Of a DNA stretch of 12,514 bases, positions 7,103 to 12,514 are shown one piece after another. Position 1 is the first letter of the stretch. Every line of letters begins with the position of its first letter. Source of the stretch: an uncultured Clostridia bacterium (GTDB taxonomy: Bacteria > Bacillota > Clostridia > Christensenellales > Borkfalkiaceae); assembly GCA_947581885.1 (NCBI GenBank), contig CANPWF010000038.1, positions 1 through 12,514 on the forward strand, in the 5' to 3' direction. Both the position numbers and the translations under genes were made by a program. The notes under the pieces were generated by a model that did no database searches, had not been told where the DNA came from, and was given only the letters and a program-made list of their open reading frames with translations.

Positions 7103-9893
7103 ACCCTTGAATGAACATGATGTCGGCAAGGCACAGGAAGTGCCCGTAATTCACGCCGTCCACTTCCCCGATATGCGTCCTGCTCACCTTCACCGAATAG
7201 ATGAATTTGCCCGCAAGCTCGGTATTCGCGAGATCGATGGTCAGAATGCCGTTGGAGGGGAAGTGATCCTCTTCCGTGATATCTTTGAGGACAATGGTCT
7301 CAAACTCCGTGTTGCTCTTTTTGATCTCGACCGTGATGCGGAGATTGACCCTGTAAGAGATATCGTCCGCGCCGTCCGTACGGGCAGCGAGCAGAATTTT
7401 ATCCACTTTCTTCCCGCCGAGGGTGACTTTGATCCAAGGGTCGGGATCGTCGTTCGCCGAAGCCCAAAGGGAGGCGGTCGCCTGATCGATGGCGTTGTAC
7501 TTGGAGAACACCCCGAGCGTACTGCTCACTTCCACCTGATTCTTCTGAATGATGATCGTGTGCGTTTGCAGGTCGCGCTCCATGCCCGAGAGCCCGCCGA
7601 AGCGTTCGAACTGCCCCGTCATGCACTCCTCTCTGTCTACATTGAGGGTGATGACGACGGCATTGCTCGCCTTGCCGTCTTTATTCACGGCGAACACTTC
7701 GCCGGAGTGGTAATTTTCGCTCTTGAAGGTGACGGCGGTATCCGTCCACGAAAGGATATCTTCGGCGGCAAGTTGGACCTGTTTCCCCTCGCCGTCTCTC
7801 AGAATGAGCGCGGTATCCTGCCGCGTGCCGAGCCCGTCGCCGTAGACGGTCGCCACCGTCGCGCTGTCCGTCCGCGTGCCCCATACGACCGCCGTCTTGG
7901 GAAGAAGGGTGAAGCCGTCCTCTTTCACGCCCGAAGCATTGTATATCTCTTCCTTTTGGTCCGCGCTCGGTTCCTTCAACGAATAGTACCTCACATTGTG
8001 CGGTTGGAAGGGCTTATCGGGAGCTTCGAGCCCGACATAGTTGTTTTCGACGACGAAATCCGAACCGTCCTCTTTGAGCCCGCTGCTCGCCTCGTCGAGG
8101 TAGATCCCGCACACGGCGCAGATCTTCCCGAGCTCGCCCGTCATATCGTCGGGATAGGTATAGACGGAGGAATAGGTCGAATCGATGTAGTTATCGTGAA
8201 TGTGCATGCCCGCTTGCAATCCGATGGTGTAGATTGCACCGCAGTCGGCGAGCAGGTTGCAAACGCCCGTGATCCTGTTGTGCCCGATTTCCACACCGTT
8301 GTAGAACGGACGGAGGGTATAGGTGAGATCCCACCCCCAGCCCGTGCTGATGGCGGTGTAGCGCACGTTGTTGATGGTGTTGCGGTTGATCTTGCTGTCT
8401 ACCGAATAGTTGTAGATGACGGCGCACGAGGCGTATTCCTGCCACCCGATATCTGTAAAGTAGTTGTTTTCGGTGTTGATGTTGACGTTGAACGTCCTCT
8501 CATCCGTGCTTACGAGGTTGATATCCGTCGAGGTCGCGCCGACGAGCACGCCGTTCCCGCCCACGCCCGCGAACATATTCTTCTCGATCGTGATGTTCTT
8601 CACCCCCGAAACGAGGTCGATCGCGCCGCCGCCGAGGCAGGTGAAGATGTTGCCGCGGAAGGTGATGTTCTCCGCATTCTCTAAGGAGATCGCCGCGATG
8701 GGACGAGCGTCGTTCACGCCGCCCGCAATGCGTTTGAGGAAGGGATTGTCGTTCCTGTTCCCCTGCCCGCCGACCTTCCCGTCCACATAGGAATTGGCGG
8801 AATAGGCGAAGTTGATGCCCTCGAAGGTGACGTTCACGGCTTTCCGATCGAGCGAACCCGAAAGATCGACGAGCACATCGGTATGCGGGAGGCGGAGGGT
8901 CGTCCCCTCCACCGTCTCCCCTTCGCGGGGGAGATACAAAACCGCCTTCGCCTCTTCGTCGAAATACCATTCCCCCGGTTGATTTAAGAACGCCTTGGAG
9001 TTCTCGAAGTGGAAGGGGCAGCGGGAGGAGTTATCGATCTCGAGCCCGCCCCGCGCGAACACGGAGACATCCTCATAATGGATCCTGACGCGCCCGACGT
9101 TGCGCTCCGCCCCATTCCCCGTATAATTCATACGGACCGTCTCCGTCTTGACGGAGTCGACGCGGAGATAGGATTCCGCCCACTTGATGTTCACCGTCAT
9201 CACCGCGCCTTCGAAGTCGCTCGGCTGAAAATCGGAGATGAGATCGCCGTCGAAGAGGATCTCCTTATACACTTTATCGGTGTTGAGGGCGCGGAACTCG
9301 GTGCCCGCGTCGGGGAAACGAGCGCGGATGCCGTAGCTCTCTCCTACATAGAGCTGATTTATTTTCTCCTCGCAAGGGATCGTCCATACCCTTCCGAGGG
9401 CGGGATCGACCGTCTCCATCACGGTGGAGGGATCGACGATCTTGGAACCGCTGATCGTCGCCTTGTTGTTGTGTTCGGCGCGGATATACAGGGAGCCGCC
9501 GCCCACGTCCTCTCTCGAAAGGGCGAGGGGTGCGTCGAAATAGTATTCCCCGTCGGAAAGGAGGATCACGGCATTGCCGTCCTCATGCGAGGCGAAGTAA
9601 CTGCGAACGAGCAGTTGCGCCTGCTTTACCGTCCGCACCGCGTTTTCCTTTGAAGTGCCGTCCTTCCGATCGTCGCCCGTCGGCGAAACGTACACGGCGT
9701 AGTCCGCTCGGACGTTTTGATAGGGCACGTTGACGTTCTCCGCGAATACTCCCTGATCCCGCGCGGCGGCGACCGCCGTCGGATCGGAGAGCTTCAACGT
9801 CTTTTTGGAATACGCGAGAACGGCGGTGACGATCGAAGCCACGAGGGCGAGCACCATCAAAACCGCACTGACGGATACGATTGCTTTCTTCAT
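7101..9893 (-). CDS. Exported right-handed beta-helix carbohydrate-active enzyme (GH141-like), with IPT/TIG-like and F5/8-type C-terminal domains
   Basis: This protein has 930 residues. Residues 1-28 are one hydrophobic stretch that serves as signal peptide or membrane anchor, so the enzyme acts outside. YAVYVSPTGDD at 65-75 with GTSKENAVRTVKQA is the usual opening of beta-helix glycosidases and lyases, followed by VILLSDGEYYFDAPLAL. Parallel beta-helix coils span about 355-620 (NVTFEGINF, NITFRGNIF, NITIEKNMF, NINTENNYF, KINRNTINNV, HIHDNYID). Two Asp-bearing motifs, LADCGAIYTIG (Asp550) and CGIYLDEASSG (Asp600), lie where GH141-type enzymes carry acidic catalytic residues; this is a candidate assignment only. 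Residues about 660-752 look like an IPT/TIG Ig-fold (VYGDGLGT, GEVFAVNKDGKASNAV) and about 785-930 like a galactose-binding F5/8-type domain (YNAIDQATASLWAS, PWIKVTLGG). GH141 includes alpha-L-fucosidase and xylanase activities; a polysaccharide lyase is possible. It is the first gene of the operon, directly before the transporter. Confidence 0.85.
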   Translation of the reverse strand: MKKAIVSVSAVLMVLALVASIVTAVLAYSKKTLKLSDPTAVAAARDQGVFAENVNVPYQNVRADYAVYVSPTGDDRKDGTSKENAVRTVKQAQLLVRSYFASHEDGNAVILLSDGEYYFDAPLALSREDVGGGSLYIRAEHNNKATISGSKIVDPSTVMETVDPALGRVWTIPCEEKINQLYVGESYGIRARFPDAGTEFRALNTDKVYKEILFDGDLISDFQPSDFEGAVMTVNIKWAESYLRVDSVKTETVRMNYTGNGAERNVGRVRIHYEDVSVFARGGLEIDNSSRCPFHFENSKAFLNQPGEWYFDEEAKAVLYLPREGETVEGTTLRLPHTDVLVDLSGSLDRKAVNVTFEGINFAYSANSYVDGKVGGQGNRNDNPFLKRIAGGVNDARPIAAISLENAENITFRGNIFTCLGGGAIDLVSGVKNITIEKNMFAGVGGNGVLVGATSTDINLVSTDERTFNVNINTENNYFTDIGWQEYASCAVIYNYSVDSKINRNTINNVRYTAISTGWGWDLTYTLRPFYNGVEIGHNRITGVCNLLADCGAIYTIGLQAGMHIHDNYIDSTYSSVYTYPDDMTGELGKICAVCGIYLDEASSGLKEDGSDFVVENNYVGLEAPDKPFQPHNVRYYSLKEPSADQKEEIYNASGVKEDGFTLLPKTAVVWGTRTDSATVATVYGDGLGTRQDTALILRDGEGKQVQLAAEDILSWTDTAVTFKSENYHSGEVFAVNKDGKASNAVVITLNVDREECMTGQFERFGGLSGMERDLQTHTIIIQKNQVEVSSTLGVFSKYNAIDQATASLWASANDDPDPWIKVTLGGKKVDKILLAARTDGADDISYRVNLRITVEIKKSNTEFETIVLKDITEEDHFPSNGILTIDLANTELAGKFIYSVKVSRTHIGEVDGVNYGHFLCLADIMFIQG

Positions 9894-10034
9894 TTTTCCC
9901 CATCCTTCATCGTTTATCTTGCGGAAGAGAAGATCTCAGCGATCAACCGACCCTTCCGTTTTCGATCCTATCGGGTTTCATCGGGGACGGACAAGAAAAA
10001 ATGCCGCCCTTCTCCCCTATTTTTTCCGTTTATC
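9894..10034 (-). promoter_or_regulatory. Long 5' leader of the operon
   Basis: If transcription starts near 10034, about 140 bases precede the first ATG. I see two possible stem-loops on the minus strand: GGGCGG pairing with CCGTCC (one G-U pair, 13-base loop), and CGGAAG pairing with CTTCCG further down. Neither is followed by a run of T, so an attenuator is not evident. I recognise no known riboswitch. The leader also holds an 11-base sequence (9972-9982) found again in the fucosidase promoter. Near the start codon, GGATGGGG serves as a loose ribosome site. Confidence 0.45.
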
Positions 10035-10040
10035 ATAATT

Positions 10041-10068
10041 ATCATATCAGAAAGTTCATTTTTTTCAA
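10041..10068 (-). promoter_or_regulatory. Sigma-A type promoter of the beta-helix/lpl operon
   Basis: On the minus strand TTGAAA (10063-10068) is separated by 16 bases from TATGAT (10041-10046). The -10 is preceded by TG plus one base, so it is an extended -10. The expected start is near 10034. It is AT-rich and lies between the upstream terminator and the first operon gene, where a promoter is required. Confidence 0.65.
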
Positions 10069-10076
10069 GAAACAGA

Positions 10077-10105
10077 TGTTGCAAATGATTGTCATTTTGT
10101 TGCAA
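10077..10105. promoter_or_regulatory. Paired direct repeats TGTTGCAA, 21 bases apart, upstream of the operon promoter
   Basis: TGTTGCAA occurs at 10077-10084 and 10098-10105, in the same orientation, with centres 21 bases apart (two helix turns). The nearer copy ends just 8 bases from the -35 box. This is the placement of direct-repeat sites bound by AraC/XylS-type activators or YesN-like response regulators, which often control Lpl-type transporters. No regulator gene is in the window. Confidence 0.45.
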
Positions 10106-10133
10106 TCACACTTTTACACGACTTTTATGCAAA

Positions 10134-10170
10134 GAAAATGCGCCTTCGGTTCATTCAAAGGCGCATTTTC
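10134..10170 (-). terminator. Intrinsic terminator for the fucosidase transcript
   Basis: A perfect 13-base-pair stem (10134-10146 with 10158-10170) has a GC-rich centre (GCGCCTT/AAGGCGC) and an 11-base loop. On the minus strand the arm ends in ATTTTC and is followed by TTTGCAT, a moderate T tract. It lies about 140 bases after the fucosidase stop and upstream of the operon promoter, so it separates the two transcription units. The flanking A/T make it possibly active in both directions. Confidence 0.75.
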
Positions 10171-10308
10171 ACAATTTTCGTTCACTTTGTTTTTGAAATT
10201 TTGTCGTTCCGAATCCCTTTTCTTTTCAAAAATTCTTCCTGTTTTTGGTCGAATCGGACAAATTTTCCTCTGCCTTTCTTTCTTTTCCGCAACAAAACTA
10301 CCCTGTTT
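10171..10308. other. AT-rich 3' untranslated stretch after the fucosidase gene
   Basis: This 138-base stretch is rich in A/T and polypyrimidine runs and holds no gene with a ribosome site. A weak all-A/T inverted repeat (TTTTTGAAA 10190-10198 with TTTCAAAAA 10224-10232) is present, but the stem would be unstable. Nothing else stands out. Confidence 0.5.
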
Positions 10309-11499
10309 TTATGCTTCGACCTCGAATTTGGCGACGCGGCAGACGAGCGAAGTCCCGTACGGGAAAGGCACGATGCGGAACTTGTTGCCCTCCGTCTCGA
10401 TCTTGGTGCCGCTCTCCAACCAAACGGCGTTCTTGATGGGGCGATCGAAAACGATGTACTTCCCGTCCGTGACCCGCGTGACGTTGGGGTCCGCCGCCAT
10501 GGGAACGTCCTTGATCACCGCATAGTAGCAGTCCTTCCCGCGGAGGACGACCGCCCCGTCCGCCGAAACATCCGAAGGGGTCGCCTCATAGATGAAGCCG
10601 TGATTGCTTTTGATGAACTTCCCCACCTGTTCCAAGAGCCCCCGATCGACGGGATTCACCGTCCCGTCGCCGCGAAGCCCCGTGTTGAGGAGAAAGTTGC
10701 AGCCGTACTTCCTGCAATCGATCAGATCGGAGAGAAGAGTCGCCACCGACTTGTAGTTGCAATCGTCCGCGGCGTACCCCCAATGGTCGTTGAGGATCTG
10801 GCTCATCTCCCCCGCAAGGGGCTTTCCCGACGTATCCACCTTGCACGGCGCACCGCGCTCGAAGGTCACGCTGTCGATCTCGGGATGTCCCACCACGCCG
10901 AGCTCGCTCAGCCCCGTATTGTTGATGATCATACATTCCTTCTGATACTTGCGGATGGTCGCATAGATGCGGTCCTCCTGCCAATCCTCGTCGGGTTTGC
11001 TCCACTTCCCGTCGAAAAACAGCCCGCCGATCGGCCCGTAGTTCTTCGAAAGGATCTCTACGCTTCGGACGAGATAATCGATGTACTTCGGGAAATCGTC
11101 GTAGAAATCCTTGTTGTGCCAATCGAGGAGGGTGTGATAGAAGAAGGGAAGGATGTTCTCGCGGCGGCAAGCGTCTACGAACTCACGGATGAGATCCCGT
11201 CCGCAGCAGTGCGCCGTATCGAAATCGCTCAAACCGCATGTATCGTACAGGGAGAACCCGTCGTGATGCCTCGTCGTGATGGTGATATACCGCGCCCCCG
11301 CACACTTCGCCGTCTCCACGAGTTTTTCCGCCCAATCCCTCTCGGGATCGAAGGAGAAGCGAAGTTCCTTGTACTTTTGCTTTTCCTCATCGGTCAAATA
11401 GATGAACTGCCATTCGCCTTTGCCCAACAGACTGTACAGCCCGAAGTGCACAAACAGCCCCATCCCCGCACGCTTGAACCGCTCGATGTATTCGTACAT
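10309..11499 (-). CDS. GH29 alpha-L-fucosidase, cytoplasmic
   Basis: A protein of 396 residues that hydrolyses terminal alpha-L-fucose with retention of configuration. It carries the GH29 landmarks in order: GMGLFVHFGLYSLLGKGEW (12-30), YITITTRHHDGFSLYDT (71-87) with the substrate-binding HHDGF, NYGPIGGLFFDGKW (153-166) in which Asp163 is the expected nucleophile, TFERG (212-216), a QILNDHWGYAADD segment (234-246), and LLNTGLRGDGTVNP (270-283). Thr72-Arg77 and the following histidines match the -1 site. It ends shortly after the barrel with a short beta domain, so it is a compact member with no extra binding module. There is no signal peptide, so it should act on imported oligosaccharides. 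The ATG at 11499 has AGGAGA 5 bases upstream; the ATG at 11562 would add unrelated residues. I cannot assign the acid/base residue or linkage preference. Confidence 0.93.
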   Translation of the reverse strand: MYEYIERFKRAGMGLFVHFGLYSLLGKGEWQFIYLTDEEKQKYKELRFSFDPERDWAEKLVETAKCAGARYITITTRHHDGFSLYDTCGLSDFDTAHCCGRDLIREFVDACRRENILPFFYHTLLDWHNKDFYDDFPKYIDYLVRSVEILSKNYGPIGGLFFDGKWSKPDEDWQEDRIYATIRKYQKECMIINNTGLSELGVVGHPEIDSVTFERGAPCKVDTSGKPLAGEMSQILNDHWGYAADDCNYKSVATLLSDLIDCRKYGCNFLLNTGLRGDGTVNPVDRGLLEQVGKFIKSNHGFIYEATPSDVSADGAVVLRGKDCYYAVIKDVPMAADPNVTRVTDGKYIVFDRPIKNAVWLESGTKIETEGNKFRIVPFPYGTSLVCRVAKFEVEA

Positions 11500-11504
11500 C
11501 CCTA

Positions 11505-11510
11505 TCTCCT
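11505..11510 (-). promoter_or_regulatory. Ribosome binding site setting the fucosidase start
   Basis: AGGAGA lies 5 bases before ATG 11499, and the encoded protein then begins directly with the GH29 barrel (YEYIERFKRAGMGLF). This rules for 11499 over the in-frame ATG at 11562, which lies only a few bases downstream of the predicted transcription start. Confidence 0.75.
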
Positions 11511-11576
11511 TTTTTTGATTTTTCGGAAAGACGCTTCTGTCGTTCCAAACAAAGTCCCGCACTTTCCTTTGGTTCT

Positions 11577-11605
11577 ATTTTACGGGTTTCATCAAATTTC
11601 GTCAA
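11577..11605 (-). promoter_or_regulatory. Sigma-A type promoter of the fucosidase gene
   Basis: TTGACG (11600-11605) and TAAAAT (11577-11582) on the minus strand are 17 bases apart, an optimal spacing, with one mismatch in each box. Transcription would start near 11570, giving a leader of about 70 bases. The spacer contains GATGAAACCCG, which also occurs in the operon leader. Confidence 0.75.
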
Positions 11606-11607
11606 CA

Positions 11608-11631
11608 GAAATCAACCCCGAAAATGATTTC
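11608..11631. promoter_or_regulatory. Inverted repeat upstream of the fucosidase -35 box
   Basis: GAAATCA (11608-11614) and TGATTTC (11625-11631) are perfect inverted copies separated by 10 bases, so the half-site centres are 17 bases apart. The dyad ends 2 bases from the -35 box, a position fitting an activator or a repressor operator. No matching copy was seen at the operon promoter. Confidence 0.35.
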
Positions 11632-11751
11632 CGCACAAAAAGGAACATGATCGGAAACAAATTTCCATTTTTCCCATGGAAGGCGACAATGTACCGCACG
11701 CCTTTCTTATGGCAGGCGGCGAGGTGCGTCAATAAAAATTCCCCGTCGGAA

Positions 11752-11757
11752 TATACT
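11752..11757 (+). promoter_or_regulatory. -10 box of a possibly leaderless murG promoter
   Basis: TATACT ends 6 bases before the ATG at 11764, so transcription would begin at or next to the first base of the start codon. The -35 region is poor (TCAATA at 11729-11734, 17-base spacing). No Shine-Dalgarno sequence is visible before the ATG, in contrast to every other gene here. If real, the mRNA would be leaderless; a promoter further upstream cannot be excluded. Confidence 0.4.
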
Positions 11758-11763
11758 GATTCT

Positions 11764-12514
11764 ATGAAATATCTCCTCTTTTGCGGGGGCGGAAGCGCGG
11801 GGCATGTCGTGCCCAATCTTGCGATCATGCGCGAGCTGCGCTTCTCGTATAAACTCGCCTACATGGGCACGAGCGGCATCGAAAAGCGGCTCGTCACCGA
11901 GGCGGGTTACCCTTTTTTTACGGTGGAGACCCCCAAGCTCGTCCGCTCCTTCACCCTCTCCAATCTCAAAATCCCCTCCCGCCTCGCGCGGGCAAGGCGG
12001 GAAGCCCTTGCGATCCTTCGCAAGGAAAAGCCCGACCTCGTCTTTTCCAAGGGCGGTTTTGCGAGCTACCCTGCCGTGTGGGCGGCGCACAAACTTCGGA
12101 TCCCCGTCCTCACGCACGAGAGCGATTTAAGCCCCGGGCTGTGCACCAAACTCATCGCGGAGAAATGCGCCCGCGTGCTCACCTCCTTCCCCGAGACGGC
12201 GAACCTGTTCAAAAACGGCGAGTGCGTTTTCTCCCCCATCCGCAAGGAAGTCCTTTGCGGCGAACGGACACGGGCGCGGAAAAAATACGGGCTGGAAGGC
12301 GACAAGCCTGTCCTGCTCGTGTTCGGGGGCGGAAGCGGGTGCTCCGCTCTCAACGAGGCGATCGCAACTTCTTTGGACGAACTTCTTTCCTTCACCCGCA
12401 TTCTGCATATTTACGGGAAGGGAAACGCCCCTTTGAAGGGGAGGGAAGGGTATGTTTCCCTCGGATTCGAGCGGGACATGGGCAGCGCGAATCCGAGGGA
12501 AACATACCCTTCCC
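11764..12514 (+). CDS. murG: MurG-type UDP-GlcNAc:undecaprenyl-PP-MurNAc-pentapeptide transferase, 3' end missing
   Basis: 250 codons are visible before the window ends, of roughly 350 expected. MurG adds GlcNAc to lipid I at the inner face of the membrane to make lipid II for peptidoglycan. The N-terminal domain has the glycine loop CGGGSAGHVVPNLA (7-20), MGTSGIEKRLV, FSKGGFASYPAVWAA (94-108) and the acceptor-side motif THESDLSPGL (117-126); HESD is the form common in Firmicutes, as opposed to HEQN. The second domain begins near 183 with VLLVFGGGSGCSALNEA, a divergent form of the usual GGSLGA. The pattern is kept to GFERDMGSA (about 234-242); the last eight residues do not fit MurG and fall in the inverted repeat, so they are probably an artefact. 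No upstream in-frame start exists nearby. It is divergent from the fucosidase gene and unrelated to sugar use. Confidence 0.85.
   Translation, partial: MKYLLFCGGGSAGHVVPNLAIMRELRFSYKLAYMGTSGIEKRLVTEAGYPFFTVETPKLVRSFTLSNLKIPSRLARARREALAILRKEKPDLVFSKGGFASYPAVWAAHKLRIPVLTHESDLSPGLCTKLIAEKCARVLTSFPETANLFKNGECVFSPIRKEVLCGERTRARKKYGLEGDKPVLLVFGGGSGCSALNEAIATSLDELLSFTRILHIYGKGNAPLKGREGYVSLGFERDMGSANPRETYPS
12443..12514. repeat. Perfect 27-base inverted repeat at the window end, probable fold-back artefact
   Basis: Bases 12443-12469 and 12488-12514 are exact reverse complements, with an 18-base centre. The left arm encodes the normal MurG stretch EGYVSLGF; the right arm is simply that sequence turned back and ends the window. 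Because the right arm destroys the expected MurG continuation, an assembly or amplification fold-back at a contig end explains it best. Confidence 0.85.

Noticed and set aside
7090..7134. ATG 7134 as the LplB start
   Set aside because: It would overlap the upstream gene, adds a non-homologous MPCRHHVHSR stretch, and lacks the strong ribosome site seen before GTG 7089.
7107..8684. A plus-strand open frame of 525 codons opposite the beta-helix enzyme
   Set aside because: It is another antisense shadow caused by codon bias; it has no start context and no protein family character.
9894..10133. A CcpA cre operator near the operon promoter
   Set aside because: I looked for the pseudo-palindromic cre consensus with a central CG and found no acceptable match near the promoter.
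11500..11562. ATG 11562 as the fucosidase start
   Set aside because: The extra 21 residues are unlike GH29 N-termini, and the strong AGGAGA site sits right before ATG 11499.
11653..11680. Inverted repeats GGAAA/TTTCC and TTCCAT/ATGGAA between the two divergent genes
   Set aside because: The stems are only 5-6 bases and overlap each other in a low-complexity stretch, so neither an operator nor a terminator can be supported.

Overview
The window looks like a piece of a gut-type, Gram-positive bacterial genome, most likely an uncultured Clostridia (Bacillota) lineage. Three things suggest this: the Lpl-type sugar ABC transporter with a lipoprotein binding component, a large surface protein held by a C-terminal membrane anchor, and strong AGGAG/AGGGG-type ribosome binding sites. 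Assignment below class level is a guess. I see no tRNA, rRNA, CRISPR array, transposase or phage gene.

Layout. Positions 1-9893 hold six same-strand (minus) genes, read from right to left: an anchored right-handed beta-helix carbohydrate-active enzyme (7101-9893), two transporter permeases (LplB-like 6133-7089, LplC-like 5241-6122), a solute-binding lipoprotein (LplA-like 3629-5203), a very large surface protein with five repeated jelly-roll-like domains (256-3609), and the start of a Gfo/Idh/MocA-type oxidoreductase (1-248, cut by the window edge). Gaps between them are 10-37 bases, so this is one operon. Its probable promoter (10041-10068) has a 140-base leader and two direct repeats placed as activator sites. 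A second minus-strand unit upstream is a GH29 alpha-L-fucosidase (10309-11499) with its own promoter (11577-11605) and a terminator (10134-10170). A divergent murG-like gene (11764 to the window end) starts 264 bases from the fucosidase start and may be leaderless.

How the genes work together (inference). The beta-helix enzyme is exported and anchored, so it would cut a host or plant glycan outside the cell. The five-repeat surface protein would hold glycan at the surface. LplA/B/C would import the released oligosaccharides using an ATPase encoded elsewhere. The GH29 enzyme has no signal peptide, so it would remove fucose in the cytoplasm. The oxidoreductase would act on a released sugar. The beta-helix protein resembles GH141, a family that includes alpha-L-fucosidase activity, so both enzymes may act on fucosylated glycans. 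The system would be a Gram-positive counterpart of a polysaccharide utilization locus, with the repeat protein in the role of a surface glycan-binding protein.

Points that affect trust. The surface protein has an apparent frameshift at a six-base G run (473-478) just before its membrane anchor. The last 72 bases of the window form a perfect 27-base inverted repeat that breaks the murG reading pattern and looks like a fold-back assembly artefact at a contig end.
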